From positions 7,760,001 to 7,824,000 of the forward strand of contig OX326958.1 of the NCBI GenBank assembly GCA_946800325.1: a stretch of 64,000 bases of DNA. The letters are read 5' to 3'. Origin of the DNA: Luzula sylvatica (Eukaryota > Streptophyta > Magnoliopsida > Poales > Juncaceae). Below the pieces are notes generated by a model, which worked only from the letters and a program-made list of their open reading frames with translations, searched no databases and had not been told where the DNA came from. Positions 24,329 to 37,680 of the stretch are shown here, in pieces. Numbering within the stretch: position 1 is the first letter of the stretch; every line of letters begins with the position of its first letter. A program made the translations under genes and the position numbers.

Positions 24329-26187
24329 TACTACATAACTTTTCACCAAATTTCACAAACACTAAGTAAGTTTGTTTTTCGATTCAAAACATGATTTTAA
24401 CGCTTTGAGGAGTTCAAAAAACGTGTTTTTAGATCATTTGTATCGTATCTTTTACTACATAACTTTTCACCAAATTTCACAAACACTAAGTAAGTTTGTT
24501 TTTCGATTCAAAACATGTTTTTAACGCTTTGAGGAGTTCAAATAACGTGTTTTTAGATAATTTGTATCGTATCTTTTACTACATAACTTTTCACCAAATT
24601 TCACAAACACTAAGAAAGTTTGTTTTTCAATTCAAAACAGGATTGTAACGCTTTGAGGAGTTCAAATAACGTGTTTTAGATCATTTGTATCGTATCTTTT
24701 ACTACGTAAGTTTTCACCAAATTTGACAAACACTAAGTAAGTCTGTTTTTCGATTCAAAACAAGATTTTAACGCTTTGAGGAGTTCAATTAACTTGTTTT
24801 TAGATCATTTGTATCGTATCTTTTACTACATAACTTTTCACCAAATCTAACAAACACTAAGAAAGTTTGTTTTTCGATTCAAAACAAGATTTTAACACTT
24901 TGAGGAGTTCAAATAACGTGTTTTTAGATCATTTGTATTGTATCTTTTACTACATAACTTTTCACCAAATTTTCACAAACACTAAGTAAGTTTGTTTTTA
25001 GATTCAAAAAAAGATTTTAACGCTTTGAGGAGTTCAAAAAACGTGTTTTTAGATCATTTGTATCGTATCTTTTACTACATAACTTTTCACCAAATTCTAC
25101 AAACACTAAGTATGTTTGTTTTTCGATTCAAAACAAGGTTTTAACGCTTTGAGGAGTTCAAATAACGTGTTTTTAGATCATTTGTATCGTATCTTTTACT
25201 ACATAACTTTTCACCAAGTTTCACAGACACTAAGTAAGTTTGTTTTTCGATTCAAAACAAGATTTTAACGCTTTGAGGAGTTCAAATAACTTGTTTTTAG
25301 ATCATTTGTATCGTATCTTTTACTACATAACTTTTCACCAAATTTCACAAACACTAAGAAAGTTTGTTTTTCGATTCAAAACAAGATTTTAACGCTTTGA
25401 GGAGTTCAAATAACGTGTTTTTAGATCATTTGTATCGTATCTTTTACTACATAACTTTTCACCAAATTTCACAAACACTAAGTAAGTTTGTTTTTCGATT
25501 CAAAACAAGGTTTTAACGCTTTGAGGAGTTCAAATAACGTGTTTTTAGATCAATTGTATCGTATCTTTTACTACATAACTTTTCACCAAATTTCACAAAC
25601 ACTAAGAAAGTTTGTTTTTCGATTCAAAACAAGATTTTAACGCTTTGAGGAGTTCAAATAACGTGTTTTTAGATCATTTGTATCGTATCTTTTACTACAT
25701 AACTTTTCACCAAATTTCACAAACACTAAGTAAGTTTGTTTTTCGATTCAAAACAAGGTTTTAACGCTTTGAGGAGTTCAAATAACGTGTTTTTAGATCA
25801 ATTGTATCGTATCTTTTACTACATAACTTTTCACCAAATTTCACAAACACTAAGAAAGTTTGTTTTTCGATTCAAAACAAGATTTTAACGCTTTGAGGAG
25901 TTCAAATAACGTGTTTTTAGATCATTTGTATCGTATCTTTTACTACATAACTTTTCACCAAATTTCACAAACACTAAGTAAGTTTGTTTTTCGATTCAAA
26001 ACAAGATTGTAACGCTTTGAGGAGTTCAAATAACGGGTTTTTAGATCATTTGTATCGTATCTTTTACTACGTAAGTTTTCACCAAATTTGACAAACACTA
26101 AGTAAGTTTGTTTTTCGATTCAAAACAAGATTTTAACGCTTTGAGGAGTTCAAATAACGTGTTTTAGCTCATTTGTATCGTATCTTT

Positions 26188-26278
26188 TACTACATAACTT
26201 TTCACCAAATTTCACAAACACTAAAACGCTTTGAGGAGTTCAAATAACGTGTTTTTAGATCAATTGTATCGTATCTTT
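26188..26278 (+). repeat. Truncated monomer 7 (91 bp)
   Basis: In the shortened HOR-3 copy 3, 'tcaattg' lineage. The preceding monomer carries the private 'ttttagctc'. Confidence 0.92.
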
Positions 26279-27514
26279 TACTACATAACTTTTCACCAAA
26301 TTTCACAAACACTAAGTAAGTTTGTTTTTCGATTCAAAACATGATTTTAACGCTTTGAGGAGTTCAAAAAACGTGTTTTTAGATCATTTGTATCGTATCT
26401 TTTACTACATAACTTTTCACCAAATTTCACAAACACTAAGTAAGTTTGTTTTTCGATTCAAAACATGTTTTTAACGCTTTGAGGAGTTCAAATAACGTGT
26501 TTTTAGATCATTTGTATCGTATCTTTTACTACATAACTTTTCACCAAATTTCACAAACACTAAGAAAGTTTGTTTTTCAATTCAAAACAGGATTGTAACG
26601 CTTTGAGGAGTTCAAATAACGTGTTTTAGATCATTTGTATCGTATCTTTTACTACGTAAGTTTTCACCAAATTTGACAAACACTAAGTAAGTCTGTTTTT
26701 CGATTCAAAACAACATTTTAACGCTTTGAGGAGTTCAATTAACATGTTTTTAGATCATTTGTATCGTATCTTTTACTACATAACTTTTCACCAAATTTCA
26801 CAAACACTAAGAAAGTTTGTTTTTCGATTCAAAACAAGATTTTAACGTTTTGAGGAGTTCAAATAACGTGTTTTAGATCATTTGTATCGTATCTTTTACT
26901 ACATAACTTTTCACCAAATTTCACAAACACTAAGAAAGTTTGTTTTTCGAGTCAAAACATGATTTTAACGCTTTGAGGAGTTCAAAAACGTGTTTTTAGA
27001 TCATTTGTATCGTATCTTTTACTACATAACTTTTCACCAAATTTTACAAACACTAAGTAACTTTGTTTTTCGATTCAAAACATGATTTTAACGCTTTGAG
27101 GAGTTCAAAAAAGTTGTTTTTAGATCATTTGTATCGTATCTTTTACTACATAACTTTTCACCAAATTTCACAAACACTAAGTAAGTTTGTTTTTCGATTC
27201 AAAACAAGATTTTAACGCTTTGAGGAGGTCAAATAACATGTTTTTAGATCATTTGTATCGTATCTTTTACAACATAACTTTTCACCAAATTCTACAAACA
27301 CTAAGAAAGTTTGTTTTTCGAATCAAAACAAGATTGTAACGCTTTGAGGAGTTCAAATAACGGGTTTTTAGATCATTTGTATCGTATCTTTTACTACGTA
27401 AGTTTTCACCAAATTTGACAAACACTAAGTAAGTTTGTTTTTCGATTCAAAACAAGATTTTAACGCTTTGAGGAGTTCAAATAACGTGTTTTAGATCATT
27501 TGTATCGTATCTTT

Positions 27515-27605
27515 TACTACATAACTTTTCACCAAATTTCACAAACACTAAAACGCTTTGAGGAGTTCAAATAACGTGTTTTTAGATCATTTGTATCGTA
27601 TCATT
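27515..27605 (+). repeat. Truncated monomer 8 (91 bp)
   Basis: 'gtatcattt' lineage. Last truncated monomer before a 10-kb stretch without any. Confidence 0.92.
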
Positions 27606-28075
27606 TACTACATAACTTTTCACCAAATTTCACAAACACTAAGTAAGTTTGTTTTTCGATTCAAAACATGATTTTAACGCTTTGAGGAGTTCAAAAAACG
27701 TGTTTTTAGATCATTTGTATCGTATCTTTTACTACATAACTTTTCACCAAATTTCACAAACACTAAGTAAGTTTGTTTTTCGATTCAAAACTTGTTTTTA
27801 ACGCTTTGAGGAGTTCAAATAACGTGTTTTTAGATAATTTGTATCGTATCTTTTACTACATAACTTTTCACCAAATTTCACAAACACTAAGAAAGTTTGT
27901 TTTTCAATTCAAAACAGGATTGTAACGCTTTGAGGAGTTCAAATAACGTGTTTTAGATCATTTGTATCGTATCTTTTACTACGTAAGTTTTCACCAAATT
28001 TGACAAACACTAAGTAAGTCTGTTTTTCGATTCAAAACAAGATTTTAACGCTTTGAGGAGTTCAATTAACTTGTT

Positions 28076-31000
28076 TTTAGATCATTTGTATCGTATCTTT
28101 TACTACATAACTTTTCACCAAATCTAACAAACACTAAGAAAGTTTGTTTTTCGATTCAAAACAAGATTTTAACACTTTGAGGAGTTCAAATAACGTGTTT
28201 TTAGATCATTTGTATTGTATCTTTTACTACATAACTTTTCACCAAATTTTCACAAACACTAAGTAAGTTTGTTTTTAGATTCAAAAAAAGATTTTAACGC
28301 TTTGAGGAGTTCAAAAAACGTGTTTTTAGATCATTTGTATCGTATCTTTTACTACATAACTTTTCACCAAATTCTACAAACACTAAGTATGTTTGTTTTT
28401 CGATTCAAAACAAGGTTTTAACGCTTTGAGGAGTTCAAATAACGTGTTTTTAGATCATTTGTATCGTATCTTTTACTACATAACTTTTCACCAAGTTTCA
28501 CAGACACTAAGTAAGTTTGTTTTTCGATTCAAAACAAGATTTTAACGCTTTGAGGAGTTCAAATAACTTGTTTTTAGATCATTTGTATCGTATCTTTTAC
28601 TACATAACTTTTCACCAAATTTCACAAACACTAAGAAAGTTTGTTTTTCGATTCAAAACAAGATTTTAACGCTTTGAGGAGTTCAAATAACGTGTTTTTA
28701 GATCATTTGTATCGTATCTTTTACTACATAACTTTTCACCAAATTTCACAAACACTAAGTAAGTTTGTTTTTCGATTCAAAACAAGGTTTTAACGCTTTG
28801 AGGAGTTCAAATAACGTGTTTTTAGATCAATTGTATCGTATCTTTTACTACATAACTTTTCACCAAATTTCACAAACACTAAGAAAGTTTGTTTTTCGAT
28901 TCAAAACAAGATTTTAACGCTTTGAGGAGTTCAAATAACGTGTTTTTAGATCATTTGTATCGTATCTTTTACTACATAACTTTTCACCAAATTTCACAAA
29001 CACTAAGTAAGTTTGTTTTTCGAATCAAAACAAGGTTTTAACGCTTTGAGGAGTTCAAATAACGTGTTTTTAGATCATTTGTATTGTATCTTTTACTACA
29101 TAACTTTTCACCAAATTTTCACAAACACTAAGTAAGTTTGTTTTTAGATTCAAAAAAAGATTTTAACGCTTTGAGGAGTTCAAAAAACGTGTTTTTAGAT
29201 CATTTGTATCGTATCTTTTACTACATAACTTTTCACCAAATTCTACAAACACTAAGTATGTTTGTTTTTCGATTCAAAACAAGGTTTTAACGCTTTGAGG
29301 AGTTCAAATAACGTGTTTTTAGATCATTTGTATCGTATCTTTTACTACATAACTTTTCACCAAGTTTCACAGACACTAAGTAAGTTTGTTTTTCGATTCA
29401 AAACAAGATTTTAACGCTTTGAGGAGTTCAAATAACTTGTTTTTAGATCATTTGTATCGTATCTTTTACTACATAACTTTTCACCAAATTTCACAAACAC
29501 TAAGAAAGTTTGTTTTTCGATTCAAAACAAGATTTTAACGCTTTGAGGAGTTCAAATAACGTGTTTTTAGATCATTTGTATCGTATCTTTTACTACATAA
29601 CTTTTCACCAAATTTCACAAACACTAAGTAAGTTTGTTTTTCGATTCAAAACAAGGTTTTAACGCTTTGAGGAGTTCAAATAACGTGTTTTTAGATCAAT
29701 TGTATCGTATCTTTTACTACATAACTTTTCACCAAATTTCACAAACACTAAGTAAGTTTGTTTTTCGATTCAAAACATGATTTTAACGCTTTGAGGAGTT
29801 CAAAAAACGTGTTTTTAGATCATTTGTATCGTATCTTTTACTACATAACTTTTCACCAAATTTCACAAACACTAAGTAAGTTTGTTTTTCGATTCAAAAC
29901 ATGTTTTTAACGCTTTGAGGAGTTCAAATAACGTGTTTTTAGATCCTTTGTATCGTATCTTTTACTACATAACTTTTCACCAAATTTCACAAACACTAAG
30001 AAAGTTTGTTTTTCAATTCAAAACAGGATTGTAACGCTTTGAGGAGTTCAAATAACGTGTTTTAGATCATTTGTATCGTATCTTTTACTACGTAAGTTTT
30101 CACCAAATTTGACAAACACTAAGTAAGTCTGTTTTTCGATTCAAAACAACATTTTAACGCTTTGAGGAGTTCAATTAACTTGTTTTTAGATCATTTGTAT
30201 CGTATCTTTTACTACATAACTTTTCACCAAATTTCACAAACACTAAGAAAGTTTGTTTTTCGATTCAAAACAAGATTTTAACGCTTTGAGGAGTTCAAAT
30301 AACGTGTTTTTAGATCATTTGTATCGTATCTTTTACTACATAACTTTTCACCAAATTTCACAAACACTAAGAAAGTTTGTTTTTCGAGTCAAAACATGAT
30401 TTTAACGCTTTGAGGAGTTCAAAAACGTGTTTTTAGATCATTTGTATCGTATCTTTTACTACATAACTTTTCACCAAATTTCACAAACACTAAGTAACTT
30501 TGTTTTTCGATTCAAAACATGATTTTAACGCTTTGAGGAGTTCAAAAAAGTTGTTTTTAGATCATTTGTATCGTATCTTTTACTACATAACTTTTCACCA
30601 AATTTCACAAACACTAAGTAAGTTTGTTTTTCGATTCAAAACAAGATTTTAACGCTTTGAGGAGGTCAAATAACATGTTTTTAGATCATTTGTATCGTAT
30701 CTTTTACAACATAACTTTTCACCAAATTCTACAAACACTAAGAAAGTTTGTTTTTCGAATCAAAACAAGATTGTAACGCTTTGAGGAGTTCAAATAACGG
30801 GTTTTTAGGTCATTTGTATCGTATCTTTTACTACGTAAGTTTTCACCAAATTTGACAAACACTAAGTAAGTTTGTTTTTCGATTCAAAACAAGATTTTAA
30901 CGCTTTGAGGAGTTCAAATAACGTGTTTTAGATCATTTGTATCGTATCTTTTACTACATAACTTTTCACCAAATTTCACAAACACTAAGTAAGTTTGTTT

Positions 31001-31360
31001 TTCGATTCAAAACATGATTTTAACGCTTTGAGGAGTTCAAAAAACGTGTTTTTAGATCATTTGTATCGTATCTTTTACTACATAACTTTTCACCAAATTT
31101 CACAAACACTAAGTAAGTTTGTTTTTCGATTCAAAACATGTTCTTAACGCTTTGAGGAGTTCAAATAACGTGTTTTTAGATAATTTGTATCGTATCTTTT
31201 ACTACATAACTTTTCACCAAATTTCACAAACACTAAGAAAGTTTGTTTTTCAATTCAAAACAGGATTGTAACGCTTTGAGGAGTTCAAATAACGTGTTTT
31301 AGATCATTTGTATCGTATCTTTTACTACGTAAGTTTTCACCAAATTTGACAAACACTAAG
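28076..31360 (+). repeat. HOR-3 derivative, 3,222-bp unit, copy 1
   Basis: Carries a seven-monomer, 869-bp internal duplication (the 125-bp monomer at 28,225 recurs at 29,094) and lacks both truncated monomers: at 29,715 and 30,952 a full-length monomer stands where the truncated one would be expected. 'agatcctttg' (29,941) and 'ttaggtc' (30,806) are private markers that recur at +3,222. It has 26 monomers, two of 125 bp and four of 123 bp. Confidence 0.88.
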
Positions 31361-31446
31361 AAAGTTTGTTTTTCGATTCAAAACAAGATTTTAACACTTT
31401 GAGGAGTTCAAATAACGTGTTTTTAGATCATTTGTATTGTATCTTT
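31323..31446 (+). repeat. Chimeric E/'aacacttt' monomer at the 3,222-bp joint
   Basis: The head 'tacgtaag...ttgac' is E type; from position 38 onward it is the 'taagaaag', 'aacacttt', 'tgtattgt' monomer. In other HOR-3 copies these are two successive monomers (for example 34,545 and 34,669), so one monomer length has been lost. This single event lowers the local unit by 124 bp. Confidence 0.86.
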
Positions 31447-34400
31447 TACTACATAACTTTTCACCAAATTTTCACAAACACTAAGTAAGTTTGTTTTTAG
31501 ATTCAAAAAAAGATTTTAACGCTTTGAGGAGTTCAAAAAACGTGTTTTTAGATCATTTGTATCGTATCTTTTACTACATAACTTTTCACCAAATTCTACA
31601 AACACTAAGTATGTTTGTTTTTCGATTCAAAACAAGGTTTTAACGCTTTGAGGAGTTCAAATAACGTGTTTTTAGATCATTTGTATCGTATCTTTTACTA
31701 CATAACTTTTCACCAAGTTTCACAGACACTAAGTAAGTTTGTTTTTCGATTCAAAACAAGATTTTAACGCTTTGAGGAGTTCAAATAACTTGTTTTTAGA
31801 TCATTTGTATCGTATCTTTTACTACATAACTTTTCACCAAATTTCACAAACACTAAGAAAGTTTGTTTTTCGATTCAAAACAAGATTTTAACGCTTTGAG
31901 GAGTTCAAATAACGTGTTTTTAGATCATTTGTATCGTATCTTTTACTACATAACTTTTCACCAAATTTCACAAACACTAAGTAAGTTTGTTTTTCGATTC
32001 AAAACAAGGTTTTAACGCTTTGAGGAGTTCAAATAACGTGTTTTTAGATCAATTGTATCGTATCTTTTACTACATAACTTTTCACCAAATTTCACAAACA
32101 CTAAGAAAGTTTGTTTTTCGATTCAAAACAAGATTTTAACGCTTTGAGGAGTTCAAATAACGTGTTTTTAGATCATTTGTATCGTATCTTTTACTACATA
32201 ACTTTTCACCAAATTTCACAAACACTAAGTAAGTTTGTTTTTCGAATCAAAACAAGGTTTTAACGCTTTGAGGAGTTCAAATAACGTGTTTTTAGATCAT
32301 TTGTATTGTATCTTTTACTACATAACTTTTCACCAAATTTTCACAAACACTAAGTAAGTTTGTTTTTAGATTCAAAAAAAGATTTTAACGCTTTGAGGAG
32401 TTCAAAAAACGTGTTTTTAGATCATTTGTATCGTATCTTTTACTACATAACTTTTCACCAAATTCTACAAACACTAAGTATGTTTGTTTTTCGATTCAAA
32501 ACAAGGTTTTAACGCTTTGAGGAGTTCAAATAACGTGTTTTTAGATCATTTGTATCGTATCTTTTACTACATAACTTTTCACCAAGTTTCACAGACACTA
32601 AGTAAGTTTGTTTTTCGATTCAAAACAAGATTTTAACGCTTTGAGGAGTTCAAATAACTTGTTTTTAGATCATTTGTATCGTATCTTTTACTACATAACT
32701 TTTCACCAAATTTCACAAACACTAAGAAAGTTTGTTTTTCGATTCAAAACAAGATTTTAACGCTTTGAGGAGTTCAAATAACGTGTTTTTAGATCATTTG
32801 TATCGTATCTTTTACTACATAACTTTTCACCAAATTTCACAAACACTAAGTAAGTTTGTTTTTCGATTCAAAACAAGGTTTTAACGCTTTGAGGAGTTCA
32901 AATAACGTGTTTTTAGATCAATTGTATCGTATCTTTTACTACATAACTTTTCACCAAATTTCACAAACACTAAGTAAGTTTGTTTTTCGATTCAAAACAT
33001 GATTTTAACGCTTTGAGGAGTTCAAAAAACGTGTTTTTAGATCATTTGTATCGTATCTTTTACTACATAACTTTTCACCAAATTTCACAAACACTAAGTA
33101 AGTTTGTTTTTCGATTCAAAACATGTTTTTAACGCTTTGAGGAGTTCAAATAACGTGTTTTTAGATCCTTTGTATCGTATCTTTTACTACATAACTTTTC
33201 ACCAAATTTCACAAACACTAAGAAAGTTTGTTTTTCAATTCAAAACAGGATTGTAACGCTTTGAGGAGTTCAAATAACGTGTTTTAGATCATTTGTATCG
33301 TATCTTTTACTACGTAAGTTTTCACCAAATTTGACAAACACTAAGTAAGTCTGTTTTTCGATTCAAAACAACATTTTAACGCTTTGAGGAGTTCAATTAA
33401 CTTGTTTTTAGATCATTTGTATCGTATCTTTTACTACATAACTTTTCACCAAATTTCACAAACACTAAGAAAGTTTGTTTTTCGATTCAAAACAAGATTT
33501 TAACGCTTTGAGGAGTTCAAATAACGTGTTTTTAGATCATTTGTATCGTATCTTTTACTACATAACTTTTCACCAAATTTCACAAACACTAAGAAAGTTT
33601 GTTTTTCGAGTCAAAACATGATTTTAACGCTTTGAGGAGTTCAAAAACGTGTTTTTAGATCATTTGTATCGTATCTTTTACTACATAACTTTTCACCAAA
33701 TTTCACAAACACTAAGTAACTTTGTTTTTCGATTCAAAACATGATTTTAACGCTTTGAGGAGTTCAAAAAAGTTGTTTTTAGATCATTTGTATCGTATCT
33801 TTTACTACATAACTTTTCACCAAATTTCACAAACACTAAGTAAGTTTGTTTTTCGATTCAAAACAAGATTTTAACGCTTTGAGGAGGTCAAATAACATGT
33901 TTTTAGATCATTTGTATCGTATCTTTTACAACATAACTTTTCACCAAATTCTACAAACACTAAGAAAGTTTGTTTTTCGAATCAAAACAAGATTGTAACG
34001 CTTTGAGGAGTTCAAATAACGGGTTTTTAGGTCATTTGTATCGTATCTTTTACTACGTAAGTTTTCACCAAATTTGACAAACACTAAGTAAGTTTGTTTT
34101 TCGATTCAAAACAAGATTTTAACGCTTTGAGGAGTTCAAATAACGTGTTTTAGATCATTTGTATCGTATCTTTTACTACATAACTTTTCACCAAATTTCA
34201 CAAACACTAAGTAAGTTTGTTTTTCGATTCAAAACATGATTTTAACGCTTTGAGGAGTTCAAAAAACGTGTTTTTAGATCATTTGTATCGTATCTTTTAC
34301 TACATAACTTTTCACCAAATTTCACAAACACTAAGTAAGTTTGTTTTTCGATTCAAAACATGTTCTTAACGCTTTGAGGAGTTCAAATAACGTGTTTTTA

Positions 34401-34582
34401 GATAATTTGTATCGTATCTTTTACTACATAACTTTTCACCAAATTTCACAAACACTAAGAAAGTTTGTTTTTCAATTCAAAACAGGATTGTAACGCTTTG
34501 AGGAGTTCAAATAACGTGTTTTAGATCATTTGTATCGTATCTTTTACTACGTAAGTTTTCACCAAATTTGACAAACACTAAG
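31361..34582 (+). repeat. HOR-3 derivative, 3,222-bp unit, copy 2
   Basis: Tandem copy of 28,139-31,360. The joint lies inside the chimeric monomer 31,323-31,446, whose head is E type ('tacgtaag', 'ttgac') and whose tail is the 'aacacttt' type. Markers 'aacact' 28,171 to 31,393, 'agatcctttg' 29,941 to 33,163 and 'ttaggtc' 30,806 to 34,028 all give 3,222. Confidence 0.88.
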
Positions 34583-37500
34583 TAAGTCTGTTTTTCGATT
34601 CAAAACAAGATTTTAACGCTTTGAGGAGTTCAATTAACTTGTTTTTAGATCATTTGTATCGTATCTTTTACTACATAACTTTTCACCAAATCTAACAAAC
34701 ACTAAGAAAGTTTGTTTTTCGATTCAAAACAAGATTTTAACACTTTGAGGAGTTCAAATAACGTGTTTTTAGATCATTTGTATTGTATCTTTTACTACAT
34801 AACTTTTCACCAAATTTTCACAAACACTAAGTAAGTTTGTTTTTAGATTCAAAAAAAGATTTTAACGCTTTGAGGAGTTCAAAAAACGTGTTTTTAGATC
34901 ATTTGTATCGTATCTTTTACTACATAACTTTTCACCAAATTCTACAAACACTAAGTATGTTTGTTTTTCGATTCAAAACAAGGTTTTAACGCTTTGAGGA
35001 GTTCAAATAACGTGTTTTTAGATCATTTGTATTGTATCTTTTACTACATAACTTTTCACCAAGTTTCACAGACACTAAGTAAGTTTGTTTTTCGATTCAA
35101 AACAAGATTTTAACGCTTTGAGGAGTTCAAATAACTTGTTTTTAGATCATTTGTATCGTATCTTTTACTACATAACTTTTCACCAAATTTCACAAACACT
35201 AAGAAAGTTTGTTTTTCGATTCAAAACAAGATTTTAACGCTTTGAGGAGTTCAAATAACGTGTTTTTAGATCATTTGTATCGTATCTTTTACTACATAAC
35301 TTTTCACCAAATTTCACAAACACTAAGTAAGTTTGTTTTTCGATTCAAAACAAGGTTTTAACGCTTTGAGGAGTTCAAATAACGTGTTTTTAGATCAATT
35401 GTATCGTATCTTTTACTACATAACTTTTCACCAAATTTCACAAACACTAAGAAAGTTTGTTTTTCGATTCAAAACAAGATTTTAACGCTTTGAGGAGTTC
35501 AAATAACGTGTTTTTAGATCATTTGTATCGTATATTTTACTACATAACTTTTCACCAAATTTCACAAACACTAAGTAAGTTTGTTTTTCGAATCAAAACA
35601 AGGTTTTAACGCTTTGAGGAGTTCAAATAACGTGTTTTTAGATCATTTGTATTGTATCTTTTACTACATAACTTTTCACCAAATTTTCACAAACACTAAG
35701 TAAGTTTGTTTTTAGATTCAAAAAAAGATTTTAACGCTTTGAGGAGTTCAAAAAACGTGTTTTTAGATCATTTGTATCGTATCTTTTACTACATAACTTT
35801 TCACCAAATTCTACAAACACTAAGTATGTTTGTTTTTCGATTCAAAACAAGGTTTTAACGCTTTGAGGAGTTCAAATAACGTGTTTTTAGATCATTTGTA
35901 TCGTATCTTTTACTACATAACTTTTCACCAAGTTTCACAGACACTAAGTAAGTTTGTTTTTCGATTCAAAACAAGATTTTAACGCTTTGAGGAGTTCAAA
36001 TAACTTGTTTTTAGATCATTTGTATCGTATCTTTTACTACATAACTTTTCACCAAATTTCACAAACACTAAGAAAGTTTGTTTTTCGATTCAAAACAAGA
36101 TTTTAACGCTTTGAGGAGTTCAAATAACGTGTTTTTAGATCATTTGTATCGTATCTTTTACTACATAACTTTTCACCAAATTTCACAAACACTAAGTAAG
36201 TTTGTTTTTCGATTCAAAACAAGGTTTTAACGCTTTGAGGAGTTCAAATAACGTGTTTTTAGATCAATTGTATCGTATCTTTTACTACATAACTTTTCAC
36301 CAAATTTCACAAACACTAAGAAAGTTTGTTTTTCGATTCAAAACAAGATTTTAACGCTTTGAGGAGTTCAAATAACGTGTTTTTAGATCATTTGTATCGT
36401 ATCTTTTACTACATAACTTTTCACCAAATTTCACAAACACTAAGTAAGTTTGTTTTTCGATTCAAAACAAGGTTTTAACGCTTTGAGGAGTTCAAATAAC
36501 GTGTTTTTAGATCAATTGTATCGTATCTTTTACTACATAACTTTTCACCAAATTTCACAAACACTAAGAAAGTTTGTTTTTCGATTCAAAACAAGATTTT
36601 AAAGCTTTGAGGAGTTCAAATAACGTGTTTTTAGATCATTTGTATCGTATCTTTTACTACATAACTTTTCACCAAATTTCACAAACACTAAGTAAGTTTG
36701 TTTTTCGATTCAAAACATGTTTTTAACGCTTTGAGGAGTTCAAATAACGTGTTTTTAGATCATTTGTATCGTATCTTTTACTACATAACTTTTCACCAAA
36801 TTTCACAAACACTAAGAAAGTTTGTTTTTCAATTCAAAACAGGATTGTAACGCTTTGAGGAGTTCAAATAACGTGTTTTAGATCATTTGTATCGTATCTT
36901 TTACTACGTAAGTTTTCACCAAATTTGACAAACACTAAGTAAGTATGTTTTTCGATTCAAAACAAGATTTTAACGCTTTGAGGAGTTCAATTAACTTGTT
37001 TTTAGATCATTTGTATCGTATCTTTTACTACATAACTTTTCACCAAATTTCACAAACACTAAGAAAGTTTGTTTTTCGATTCAAAACAAGATTTTAACGC
37101 TTTGAGGAGTTCAAATAACGTGTTTTTAGATCATTTGTATCGTATCTTTTACTACATAACTTTTCACCAAATTTCACAAACACTAAGAAAGTTTGTTTTT
37201 CGAGTCAAAACATGATTTTAACGCTTTGAGGAGTTCAAAAACGTGTTTTTAGATCATTTGTATCGTATCTTTTACTACATAACTTTTCACCAAATTACAC
37301 AAACACTAAGTAACTTTGTTTTTCGATTCAAAACATGATTTTAACGCTTTGAGGAGTTCAAAAAAGTTGTTTTTAGATCATTTGTATCGTATCTTTTACT
37401 ACATAACTTTTCACCAAATTTCACAAACACTAAGTAAGTTTGTTTTTCGATTCAAAACAAGATTTTAACGCTTTGAGGAGGTCAAATAACGTGTTTTTAG

Positions 37501-37680
37501 ATCATTTGTATCGTATCTTTTACAACATAACTTTTCACCAAATTCTACAAACACTAAGAAAGTTTGTTTTTCGAATCAAAACAAGATTGTAACGCTTTGA
37601 GGAGTTCAAATAACGGGTTTTTAGATCATTTGTATCGTATCTTTTACTACGTAAGTTTTCACCAAATTTGACAAACACTA
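34583..37680 (+). repeat. HOR-3 derivative, last copy with longer F/K run
   Basis: Begins like the other HOR-3 units ('aaatctaac' at 34,688) and again holds the 869-bp internal duplication (125-bp monomers at 34,793 and 35,662). It then has an alternating F/K run (36,035-36,654), followed by 'catgttttt', D, E, F, G, A and 'gaggaggtc' monomers. Private changes are 'ttttaaagctttg' near 36,600, which makes a HindIII site, 'taagtatg' in the E monomer at 36,902, and 'aaattacac' at 37,295. Confidence 0.82.

Larger units (their letters stand above)
20900..24798 (+). repeat. HOR-3 copy 2 (3,899 bp)
   Basis: Offset 3,899 from copy 1, verified with 'aaatctaac' (17,045 to 20,944) and with both truncated monomers (19,011 to 22,910 and 20,339 to 24,238). 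Differences are point changes, such as 'catggtttt' at 19,905 against 'catgatttt' here, and 'tgtattta' near 19,075 against 'tgttttta'. Confidence 0.9.
24799..28075 (+). repeat. HOR-3 copy 3, five monomers shorter (3,277 bp)
   Basis: Starts with the same 'aaatctaac' (24,843), but the doubled five-monomer group of copies 1 and 2 is present only once, so the unit loses 621 bp. One further base is lost in an F monomer near 26,870 ('gtgttttag'). Twenty-five full monomers plus two truncated ones (26,188 and 27,515). A private 'ttttagctc' change lies near 26,165. Confidence 0.88.
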
